In this document: piece after piece, positions 1-6,556 of the stretch | Layout of the letters: every line of letters begins with the position of its first letter | Numbering within the stretch: position 1 is the stretch's first letter | Source: Bacteroidia bacterium | GTDB taxonomy: Bacteria; Bacteroidota; Bacteroidia; NS11-12g; UBA955 | Assembly (NCBI GenBank): GCA_020848595.1 | Contig: JADLHV010000255.1 | Span: 1-7,171, forward strand | Direction: 5' to 3' | Length of the DNA: 7,171 bases | The notes under the pieces: model-generated | Database searches by the model: none | Told to the model about the DNA's origin: nothing | Seen by the model: only the letters and a program-made list of their open reading frames with translations | Position numbers and translations under genes: made by a program

Positions 1-1259
1 CGGAGTTCATTTTCTAATTTTGTAGAACCCATGTCTACTAATTCTTCTAATATTTCGTGATTAACGTTTAGAGATTCAAGTTGATGCTGAGCATAAAAAG
101 TTTTTTCAACATTATAACCATATTCAACTTGACCTTCAACCGCTTCACTTTTATCGATGATACGCAATAAAGTTGATTTACCTTTACCATTTGCTCCAAT
201 CAGAGCAATTTTATCACCCCTTAAAATTTCTGCATTTGCATGTTTAAAAATCACTTGGTCGCCATAGCGTTTAGAGACATCCTTCATGGTAACCAAAACT
301 TTACCTGGTTGAATTTTAACTTTAAACTTAAGGTTCATTACTACCTCATCGTTTTGCACCTCATCAATACGTTCTAGCTTATCAAGCATTTTCATTCTAC
401 TTTGAGCCATAGTAGCTTTACTCGCTTTAGCTTTAAAACGGTCGATAAGTTTTTCTTGTTGCTTAATAAATTGTTGTTGGTTATCGAACGCCCTTTGTTG
501 CAGTTCGTCGCGTTCAACTTTTAACTCTAAAAACTTACTATAATTGCCCGCCCATTGGTATACTTTTCTATTAGCGACTTCAACAATTTTAGTCACCATA
601 CGGTCTAAGAACAATCTATCGTGAGACACAATGATGACAGTACCGGGATACGATTGTAAATACTCTTCAATCCACTCAATAGATGGCAAATCCAAGTGGT
701 TAGTCGGCTCATCGAGTAAAAGCAGTTTAGGATTTTGCAATAAAAGCTTTGCCAACATGACACGCATTCTCCATCCTCCAGAAAATTCGCATAAAGGGCG
801 CTGCAAATCGGAGGTTTTAAATCCGAGTCCTTCTAATATCTCTTCCGTTTTAAATTGAATATTATAACCATCTAAAGCTTCAAACTGCTCTTGTTTTTCG
901 CCTAATTGATTTAATATTTCATCCGAATGGTCTGTTTCCATTCTTTGAATGATAGCATCAATTTCTTCTTGAAGTTTTAATACTTTTTCGAAAGCTTGCA
1001 GAGCAACATGATAGATACTTTCTTCACTTTCATAACTTAGTAAATCTTGATTTAAGAACCCGATTGAACAATCTTTAGCCTTAGACATTGAACCTTCAGA
1101 AGGTTGATATTCACCTGTAATTATGCGCAATAGAGTCGATTTACCGGTACCATTCTGACCGACAAGACCAATGCGTTCGCCTGGCTTTAATTGCCAATTA
1201 ACGTCTTTATAAAGATATCGACCACCAAAGTCGAAAGACAAATCATTTAATGTGAGCAT
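1..1259 (-). CDS. ABC-F family ATP-binding cassette protein, partial (C-terminus beyond left edge)
   Basis: Soluble tandem-ATPase protein of the ABC-F class, which acts on the ribosome (translation factors and antibiotic ribosome-protection proteins), not in transport; no membrane segment is visible. The 419 complete codons give the first nucleotide-binding domain: Walker A GQNGTGKST at about residues 34-42, signature FSGGW at 159-163, Walker B LLLLDEP at 179-185 followed by TNHLD, and the H-loop SHD at 212-214 (His213). A charged helical linker follows at about 237-303, with the ATMAQSRMKMLDKLERID segment typical of ABC-F proteins. The second domain's Walker A GANGKGKST is at 355-363. The second signature, Walker B and H-loop lie beyond base 1; family members are usually about 540-640 residues. 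The ATG at 1259-1257 is chosen because MLTLNDLSFDFGGRYLYKDV is a normal ABC-F N-terminus and a -7 promoter box sits 8 bases upstream. The subfamily (Uup, YheS, YdiF-like or resistance type) cannot be settled, so no symbol is given. Family assignment is very secure. Confidence 0.96.
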   Translation of the reverse strand, partial: MLTLNDLSFDFGGRYLYKDVNWQLKPGERIGLVGQNGTGKSTLLRIITGEYQPSEGSMSKAKDCSIGFLNQDLLSYESEESIYHVALQAFEKVLKLQEEIDAIIQRMETDHSDEILNQLGEKQEQFEALDGYNIQFKTEEILEGLGFKTSDLQRPLCEFSGGWRMRVMLAKLLLQNPKLLLLDEPTNHLDLPSIEWIEEYLQSYPGTVIIVSHDRLFLDRMVTKIVEVANRKVYQWAGNYSKFLELKVERDELQQRAFDNQQQFIKQQEKLIDRFKAKASKATMAQSRMKMLDKLERIDEVQNDEVVMNLKFKVKIQPGKVLVTMKDVSKRYGDQVIFKHANAEILRGDKIALIGANGKGKSTLLRIIDKSEAVEGQVEYGYNVEKTFYAQHQLESLNVNHEILEELVDMGSTKLENEL

Positions 1260-1267
1260 GAAACGTG

Positions 1268-1275
1268 CAAAAGTA
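1268..1275 (-). promoter_or_regulatory. Bacteroidota -7 promoter element (TACTTTTG) of the ABC-F gene
   Basis: Read on the minus strand, TACTTTTG is an exact match to the Bacteroidota -7 consensus TAnnTTTG, with 8 bases between it and the ATG. There is no good TTG/TTTG -33 element 17-23 bases upstream, where a TATTTCCC-like stretch lies. No Shine-Dalgarno-like purine run fits in the short leader. The expected transcript starts within a few bases of the ATG. Confidence 0.7.
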
Positions 1276-1392
1276 CGAAAAACTTATGGGAAATACGGAT
1301 TAAGTTTACTCGAATTGACGTCTTTTCGGTGGAGAAGGAAAATAATTAGATTATATTTAAAATTTTATGCTTTAAAGAGTGAAATATAGGAC

Positions 1393-1416
1393 AAATAGAT
1401 TCAAAATGTTCTATTT
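1393..1416. repeat. Imperfect-loop inverted repeat AAATAGA / TCTATTT
   Basis: Two perfect 7-base arms (1393-1399 and 1410-1416) are separated by 10 bases. A short T-run follows at 1419-1423, but the flanking genes diverge, so a terminator role makes little sense. It could be an operator or a chance palindrome in AT-rich DNA; only the symmetry itself is certain. Confidence 0.3.
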
Positions 1417-1457
1417 ACTTTTTCAAATACCTACTGCGTGTTCTGAGTTAATTTATT

Positions 1458-1485
1458 GAAATTTAGGCATGAAAAATCAAATTTC
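1458..1485. repeat. Inverted repeat GAAATTT / AAATTTC upstream of the T9SS cargo gene
   Basis: Two 7-base perfect arms (1458-1464 and 1479-1485) are separated by 14 bases. The right arm lies where the -33 contact of the promoter at 1499-1506 would fall, so binding there could affect transcription. Both arms are almost wholly A/T, so chance is a serious alternative. Confidence 0.3.
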
Positions 1486-1498
1486 TCTAAATTCCGTT

Positions 1499-1506
1499 TA
1501 CTTTTG
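1499..1506 (+). promoter_or_regulatory. Bacteroidota -7 promoter element (TACTTTTG) of the T9SS cargo gene
   Basis: TACTTTTG matches TAnnTTTG exactly and is identical to the box of the divergent ABC-F gene. It leaves 11 bases before the ATG at 1518, so the 5' leader is predicted to be only a few bases long. No clear TTG-type -33 element is seen at 1474-1482. There is no Shine-Dalgarno sequence. Confidence 0.7.
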
Positions 1507-1517
1507 TACAAATTATT

Positions 1518-4500
1518 ATGAGAAATTATTCATTATTATTCATTCTAGTACTGATTTCTTTTACTGCCTTTTCGCAAAATCAATTTGATAACAAAAAAGA
1601 CACCTCTCAGTATCCTTATTGGATTGATATGATGAAAAACGATTCAGTTAATTTTTTTCAAACTCAAAGAGCATTTCAATTGTATTGGCACAATCGCCCT
1701 ATTTGTAAAGGTTGTGGTTATAATGTATTTAAGCGTTGGGAATACATGAGAAAAAAAGAAATTGACTCAGCTGGATTTTTATTAAGGTATCCTAAAAGTT
1801 CTATTTCAAATAACAAAAAAAATGAACTTAAGACATTTGGAGTAAATTCATCCACAACCGTTTTTCCATGTGCTGTGGATACTTTTTGGACAGAAATTGG
1901 TCCTTATAATTTGAGTAACGCTGGACGAATCAATGCATTGGCGTTTCATCCAACTGACACAAATATTATACTTGCAGGCTCACCATCTGGTGGCTTATGG
2001 AAGACAACTGACAGAGGTATAACTTGGAAACAATTAGCTGCCAATACCGATTTAATTAGTATTTCGAGTATTGCTATCAATGAACAAAATCCAGCTATCA
2101 TTTATTGTGGAACAGGCGATGCAAATGGTTCTGACGGAATTGGAAGAGGTGTTTACAAATCTATAGATAGTGGCAATACTTGGCAAGCCATCAACAATGG
2201 CATGTTTCCTACTATCATCACACGTATTATTATTGACCCAAATAATCCAGATATTTTATTATGTTCGGGTGATAAAGGTATATTTAGAAGCTTAGATGCT
2301 GGTAATAGTTGGAAAGCCTGCACTTTTAGTGGAGATAAGTATATCAAAGACATGTTGTTCCAACCAGGGCAAAGTGATATTGTTTTTGCTTGTTCGGGAG
2401 GTAATTTTTTTAAATCTATAGACAGCGGTAAATCCTATACTAGAATTACAAAAGGATTGCCCAACTATGCCTATCGTTCGGCTATTGCTGTTAGTGAAAG
2501 CGACCCAACGTATGTTTATTTCTTAATGTGCGAATTCAATGCCTTTATTGGATTATATCGCTCTGTTAATTCGGGTGATTCTTTTTCTATGATGTCTACT
2601 AGTCCAAATATCATGGATTATTCTTCAAATGGCAGTGGCGCTGGAGGACAAGCATTTTATTGTATGGATATAGCTGTTCATCCAACAAATAAAAACGAAA
2701 TATATGTCGGAGGCATCAACATATTTAGATCTACAGACGGCGGTAAAAATTGGACCATCAATGCTCATTATACTGCACAAAATGCCCCTTATGTACATGC
2801 CGATATCCATACATTATCATATCAAAAACTTACGAAATTTTTATATACAGGTTGTGATGGTGGCGTATATACCAATCAAGGTGCTTGGCATTCACTCTCT
2901 ATCGGATTAGGTGTCCATCAAACCTATAAGATTAGTACAGGAAATACAGGTTTAATTAATGCTGGATTTCAAGATAATGGCAGTTATATAACTTCAACTA
3001 TTGATTCGAAATTATTTAATTCGACTACTGGAGGAGATGGCATGGACAATGCTATTAATTTTTATAATGATAAGCTATATTATACCAGCTCTCAGAATGG
3101 GGTCATTTATAGGAAAGGCGCAACAATTGCTAAGAATGGATTAAATGGCATAAATGAAAATGGAGATTGGGTTACTCCATTTGTTTTGCAAGAAGGCAAT
3201 CCCGCCCAGATGTTTGCTGGATATATCAATATTTGGAGAAGCACAAATGTAGAAAGTGGCACGATTAGTTTTGATAATATTTGCGATCAAAATGCCAATT
3301 CTAGTTCATTGTTTATTGCCCATATCGAAAACTCACCAGTGAAGAATGACGTTCTCTATTTTACACGCGAAAATGGCACATTATTTAAAACATCGAATGC
3401 TAACAACAATAATCCAACTTGGGTTAATTTAAGTTCTAAAAAACCAAAATCTGGATTTATAAATGATATTGAATGTTCATATAACGATAGCAACACACTT
3501 TTTATAGCGATTGCAAATAGTATTTATCGTTCATCTGATGGAGGAAATACATGGAGTAATTTTTCATATAATCTACCCAATGCCACAATTTATGCTATAA
3601 GTTTAGATTCTTCAGATTTACATCAAGCTATGTATTGTGCCACTTCTAATGGTGTATACTATTACGATACGCTGATTAAATCATGGCAATTATTTAATAG
3701 TGGTTTCCCAGAAAATGTTAAGATTACGGATATAGAAATCTCTTATAATAAAATATCTTCATCCTATAATAGAATTTATGCCTCAACTTATGGCAGAGGT
3801 ATATGGTCGAGTAAATTAAAAAACTTTAAAGATTTAAAGCCAAGTGCTTCGTTTATTAATATTGGAAATAAAATGTTTTGTATCGAAAGTAAAAGAACTT
3901 TAAGCGATAGTTCTATTGGTACAAATTTGATGCACAGATGGTCGAGCACGCCTAGCTATGCCCTATATGACAATAACGATTCTCTATCAGTTAACAACAG
4001 TATAGGTTTCAAAAAAGCAGGTCGATATACAATTAAAAAAACAGTCAGTAATTGTCTTGGTTCAGATAGTTTCGAAATCAGCAATTTTTATATCCTAGAT
4101 AGTTTAAAACCAACTTTATGTCATGGCACTACGACTAACAAGAGCAATCCGGGCGATTTTGGAATTAGCAATGTAGTTATTGGACCATATTCTAGATTTT
4201 CATCAACTACAAAAAGTTCTGGTGAATATCAAGATTTAAGTTGTGGTACTATCTTTTTATTAAAATCCGACACCACCTATTCGCTCCAAATTAGAGTAAA
4301 TTCGTTAGTAAATGAATATGTCAAAATATACATAGACTTAAATGATGACGGCACTTTCAAAGAAACTGAAGTAGTAAAAACATTATATGGAAAGGGTAAT
4401 ATAGTTGACAATATTTATATCCCTAAGAATATAGTTAAAAACAAGGGCATTAGGATGCGCTGTATATCAGACTATAATCCAATAGACACAGTGCAATGTC

Positions 4501-5816
4501 CAACACTCATCTTTGGACAAACAGAAGATCACCTTGTTTATATTGAAGAAGAAGTAGCTGATTTTAGAACGGATAAATCTAGTGCATGTATTGGTGAAAC
4601 TATATCGGTGAGCGATACTTCGAGAGGTGCGTATATAAATTATCATTGGGAATTTGGCGCCGACTGCCAACCAAAATCTGCTGATGGTCCTGGTCCTTTT
4701 CAAATTAAGTACAGTACTAGTGGAAGCAAGACAATTCGATTAGAAATAAATGGAAATGGAACTAGAATCAAAACCATGCAAATTGAAATAAAAGACAAGC
4801 CTGATATTGCTATAAAAGCTATTTCAGACGATTCTACATTTTGTATTGGCAGCAGAATTACTCTTTTTGACGATATTAATTCTAATGTTGGATTACAATA
4901 TAAATGGATTAAAGAAGGCCAATTAATTTCACAAAATGATTCGTTAATTTATAATTCACTTCTGTTATCCGATAGTGGATTATATACCTTAGTGGCTGAT
5001 AATGGTTGTCAGCAAGACACTAGTGATGTTTTTCAATTAGAAGTGTTCAAACAACCTGAACTTAATATCTGGGTCAATGATAGTATTCAATGTTTCAATC
5101 AGAATCAATTTACCTTAATTAATAAAAAACCAAATCCATCTACTACTTATTATTGGGAAGATGAATTAAACAATCAATATACCGACACAATTTTAAATAT
5201 ACAGTTCACTTCTATTGGTCAACACACTGTTCACCTAAATGCAAAATCAGACAAAAACTGTCAGAATCATATAAGTCAGAGGCTTCAATTAAATGCCTTG
5301 CCAGACACTGGATTTACAGTACTTAAGATTGCTAATTTACTTTATAAATTTGTACCAAAAGACAGTATGCTATCTGCTTATTTATGGCAATTCGGCGATG
5401 GCAATTCATCAACAAATAAATCGCCAAGTTATACCTATACTCAATCTGGCACCTATGTAATTAAATTAAGAGTTGAGACAAATGATGCTTGCTTAGATTC
5501 AAACACTACAACATTAAATGCCGAAAATAGTCATATTAACGATTTAAATGGATTTACTAATTTCAGCATTTATCCCAATCCAAGTTTCGGAACAATTCGT
5601 ATTCACGCAGAACATAATTCCAACGAATCCTGCCAATGGATGTTATATAATTCAGAAGGTGTTTTAATTCAATCTAATTACATTGAATCTGACCAATTTT
5701 GTATAGACCATATTATAGATTTATCAGATTTCAATTTAAGCAATGGAATTTATTTTCTAAAATTAGTTAGTGGACAAAAAAATCTGACTACACAATTTAT
5801 CTATATGGGTAATTAA
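1518..5816 (+). CDS. T9SS-secreted multidomain protein: double BNR/sortilin-like beta-propeller, GEVED, Ig/PKD modules, type A sorting domain
   Basis: Large exported protein (1432 residues), probably held on the cell surface or released after T9SS sorting. A signal peptide spans residues 1-20 (hydrophobic LLFILVLISFTAF, cut near FSQ). Residues 30-95 form a conserved lead-in (FKRWEYM) with C63xxC66. BNR-type blade motifs of the form RSxDxGxxW recur near 158, 211, 254, 296, 345, 401 and 668. They build two propellers (about 120-455 and 460-770), with CDGGVY (446-451), QDNG (485-488) and GGDG (505-508) loops and a closing YGRGIW (758-763). An Ig/PKD-like module (771-862) precedes a GEVED domain (about 865-1011, motif GQTED at 1000-1004, acidic loop DLNDDG at 940-945). 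Three Ig/PKD modules (1013-1262), a PKD domain with WQFGDG (1290-1295) and a sorting domain (1345-1432, YPNPSFG and NGIYFLKL) follow. Substrate or partner is unknown; adhesion or glycan binding/cleavage is only a guess. Family and export route are secure, function is not. Confidence 0.93.
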   Translation: MRNYSLLFILVLISFTAFSQNQFDNKKDTSQYPYWIDMMKNDSVNFFQTQRAFQLYWHNRPICKGCGYNVFKRWEYMRKKEIDSAGFLLRYPKSSISNNKKNELKTFGVNSSTTVFPCAVDTFWTEIGPYNLSNAGRINALAFHPTDTNIILAGSPSGGLWKTTDRGITWKQLAANTDLISISSIAINEQNPAIIYCGTGDANGSDGIGRGVYKSIDSGNTWQAINNGMFPTIITRIIIDPNNPDILLCSGDKGIFRSLDAGNSWKACTFSGDKYIKDMLFQPGQSDIVFACSGGNFFKSIDSGKSYTRITKGLPNYAYRSAIAVSESDPTYVYFLMCEFNAFIGLYRSVNSGDSFSMMSTSPNIMDYSSNGSGAGGQAFYCMDIAVHPTNKNEIYVGGINIFRSTDGGKNWTINAHYTAQNAPYVHADIHTLSYQKLTKFLYTGCDGGVYTNQGAWHSLSIGLGVHQTYKISTGNTGLINAGFQDNGSYITSTIDSKLFNSTTGGDGMDNAINFYNDKLYYTSSQNGVIYRKGATIAKNGLNGINENGDWVTPFVLQEGNPAQMFAGYINIWRSTNVESGTISFDNICDQNANSSSLFIAHIENSPVKNDVLYFTRENGTLFKTSNANNNNPTWVNLSSKKPKSGFINDIECSYNDSNTLFIAIANSIYRSSDGGNTWSNFSYNLPNATIYAISLDSSDLHQAMYCATSNGVYYYDTLIKSWQLFNSGFPENVKITDIEISYNKISSSYNRIYASTYGRGIWSSKLKNFKDLKPSASFINIGNKMFCIESKRTLSDSSIGTNLMHRWSSTPSYALYDNNDSLSVNNSIGFKKAGRYTIKKTVSNCLGSDSFEISNFYILDSLKPTLCHGTTTNKSNPGDFGISNVVIGPYSRFSSTTKSSGEYQDLSCGTIFLLKSDTTYSLQIRVNSLVNEYVKIYIDLNDDGTFKETEVVKTLYGKGNIVDNIYIPKNIVKNKGIRMRCISDYNPIDTVQCPTLIFGQTEDHLVYIEEEVADFRTDKSSACIGETISVSDTSRGAYINYHWEFGADCQPKSADGPGPFQIKYSTSGSKTIRLEINGNGTRIKTMQIEIKDKPDIAIKAISDDSTFCIGSRITLFDDINSNVGLQYKWIKEGQLISQNDSLIYNSLLLSDSGLYTLVADNGCQQDTSDVFQLEVFKQPELNIWVNDSIQCFNQNQFTLINKKPNPSTTYYWEDELNNQYTDTILNIQFTSIGQHTVHLNAKSDKNCQNHISQRLQLNALPDTGFTVLKIANLLYKFVPKDSMLSAYLWQFGDGNSSTNKSPSYTYTQSGTYVIKLRVETNDACLDSNTTTLNAENSHINDLNGFTNFSIYPNPSFGTIRIHAEHNSNESCQWMLYNSEGVLIQSNYIESDQFCIDHIIDLSDFNLSNGIYFLKLVSGQKNLTTQFIYMGN
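5550..5813 (+). other. T9SS type A C-terminal sorting domain (within the 1518-5816 gene)
   Basis: Residues 1345-1432 match the Por secretion system C-terminal sorting domain. FSIYPNPSFGTIRI (1349-1362) is the usual entry strand. A middle strand WMLYNSEGVLIQS takes the place of the common 'lyd.GkvV'. NLSNGIYFLKLVSG (1406-1419) is the usual 'l..GvYfv.i' ending. In characterised members this domain directs passage through the outer membrane and is then removed by a sortase. Two cysteines (1372, 1395) inside it could form a disulfide. Confidence 0.92.
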
Positions 5817-5847
5817 ATTAACTATAACTTTAACAGCTAATTCTTTA

Positions 5848-5855
5848 TAAATTTG
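5848..5855 (+). promoter_or_regulatory. Bacteroidota -7 promoter element (TAAATTTG) of the FrnE-like gene
   Basis: TAAATTTG fits TAnnTTTG and lies only 4 bases before the ATG at 5860, so transcription should begin at or next to the start codon itself. The -33 region (about 5825-5831, CTTTAA) is a poor match. The gap to the preceding gene is just 43 bases, and no terminator hairpin was found in it, so read-through from the upstream gene is also possible. Confidence 0.65.
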
Positions 5856-5859
5856 CATT

Positions 5860-6498
5860 ATGAAAGTGGAAATTTGGAGCGACGTAGTTTGTCCCTTCTG
5901 TTATATTGGAAAACGCCGTTTCGAAGAGGCGCTTAAAGCGTTTAACCATCAAGATGAAGTAGAAGTTGAATGGAAGAGTTTCCAACTCAATCCAGCTCTT
6001 AATGTTAAATCCGATCAAAGTTTAAACGAATATCTAGCAGAAATAAAAGGCATTTCTATAGAAGAAGCAGTCAAAATGAACCAATATGTGACAGAGATGG
6101 CTAAAGAAGTAGGACTTAATTATCAGTTAGATCAAGCAAAAGTTGCTAATACTTTAAATGCACATCGATTGTTACAGTTTGCCAAAACAAAAGGCAAAGG
6201 CGATTCGATGAAAGAACATTTAATGCAAGCTTATTTTATTCAAGGCAAAGACCTAAATTCAAATACAATTTTAGAACAAATAGCCCTTGAAATAGGATTA
6301 GATGCTCAAGAAATAAAAGATGTTTTAATATCCGATAAATTTGCACAAAATGTAGAAGAAGATGCATACGATGGTCAACAATTGGGTGTTAGAGGGGTAC
6401 CTTTCTTCGTTTTTGATAGAAAATACGGCATTTCAGGTGCACAACCATTAGAAGTATTTGAGCGTACGTTGGCTCAAGCGTATGCCGAAAAATCTTAA
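5860..6498 (+). CDS. DsbA family oxidoreductase, FrnE-like
   Basis: Thioredoxin-fold thiol-disulfide oxidoreductase of the DsbA/FrnE group (212 residues, normal for the family). It has no signal peptide or membrane segment, so it should act in the cytoplasm, unlike classical periplasmic DsbA. The first strand MKVEIWSDVVCPFCYIGK carries the active-site CPFC (Cys11, Cys14). A helical insertion fills about residues 52-160 and includes the family's AHRLLQFA segment (101-108). The cis-proline loop GVRGVPFF (176-183, Pro181) and the closing GISGAQP (190-196) complete the fold. The start is fixed by the canonical N-terminus, where the CxxC normally sits about 10 residues in. Physiological substrates are not predictable; relatives are linked to disulfide isomerase activity or stress tolerance, and the fold is shared with 2-hydroxychromene-2-carboxylate isomerases, although the redox CxxC here favours an oxidoreductase. 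It follows the large T9SS gene by 43 bases but has its own promoter box, so functional linkage is unproven. Confidence 0.95.
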   Translation: MKVEIWSDVVCPFCYIGKRRFEEALKAFNHQDEVEVEWKSFQLNPALNVKSDQSLNEYLAEIKGISIEEAVKMNQYVTEMAKEVGLNYQLDQAKVANTLNAHRLLQFAKTKGKGDSMKEHLMQAYFIQGKDLNSNTILEQIALEIGLDAQEIKDVLISDKFAQNVEEDAYDGQQLGVRGVPFFVFDRKYGISGAQPLEVFERTLAQAYAEKS

Positions 6499-6522
6499 TA
6501 ATCTTTAGTGAATAACTTCTAT

Positions 6523-6541
6523 GGATTAATAGATTTAATCC
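6523..6541. repeat. Perfect inverted repeat GGATTAA-TAGAT-TTAATCC abutting a -7 box
   Basis: Two perfect 7-base arms (6523-6529 and 6535-6541) flank a 5-base spacer. The right arm ends at the base directly before the TACATTTG promoter element. No U-tract follows, and the stem has only two G-C pairs, so it is a poor terminator for the gene before it. Its position between -33 and -7 would suit an operator. That role is inference; the symmetry is directly visible. Confidence 0.45.
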
Positions 6542-6549
6542 TACATTTG
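6542..6549 (+). promoter_or_regulatory. Bacteroidota -7 promoter element (TACATTTG) of the MORN_2-like gene
   Basis: TACATTTG fits TAnnTTTG and stands 7 bases before the ATG at 6557, again predicting a leader of zero to a few bases. No convincing -33 element is present at 6517-6525. A perfect inverted repeat touches its upstream side. Confidence 0.65.
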
Positions 6550-6556
6550 TGAAGCT

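Larger units (their letters stand above)
1260..1517. other. Divergent intergenic region
   Basis: This AT-rich gap of 258 bases separates the divergent ABC-F and T9SS-cargo genes. It holds one predicted -7 box for each gene (one at each end) and two weak inverted repeats (1393-1416 and 1458-1485). No coding frame of note, no RNA gene and no terminator was recognised. As both genes point away from it, no terminator is expected. The stretch 1290-1390 shows nothing identifiable beyond short AT palindromes such as AAAATTTT. Confidence 0.7.

Noticed and set aside
631..858. 75-codon plus-strand open frame
   Set aside because: It lies antisense inside the ABC-F gene, across the codons for the signature, Walker B and H-loop, and has no promoter box or recognisable protein content.
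2153..4703. Short open frames on the minus strand (2153-2353, 2625-2810, 4467-4703) and one on the plus strand (2704-2910)
   Set aside because: All sit inside the well-supported 1432-residue gene in other frames, with low-complexity or implausible protein sequence.
1518..5816. Calling the large protein a sialidase or GH74 xyloglucanase
   Set aside because: BNR-type blade motifs alone do not define activity, and no catalytic residue set of either enzyme family could be placed with confidence.
6336..6343. TAAATTTG octamer followed by CACAAAATG, resembling the promoter boxes
   Set aside because: It is inside the FrnE-like coding sequence (codons for DKFAQN), and the ATG after it is out of frame and directly followed by a stop codon. 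It shows that single octamers can occur by chance.
5860..6498. The FrnE-like protein as the dedicated disulfide catalyst for the cysteine-rich T9SS protein
   Set aside because: It lacks a signal peptide, so it should stay in the cytoplasm, while the cargo's disulfides would form after export. It also has its own promoter box.
6523..6541. Intrinsic terminator of the FrnE-like gene
   Set aside because: The stem is only 7 pairs with two G-C pairs, and no T-run follows; the next bases are TACATTTG, a promoter box.
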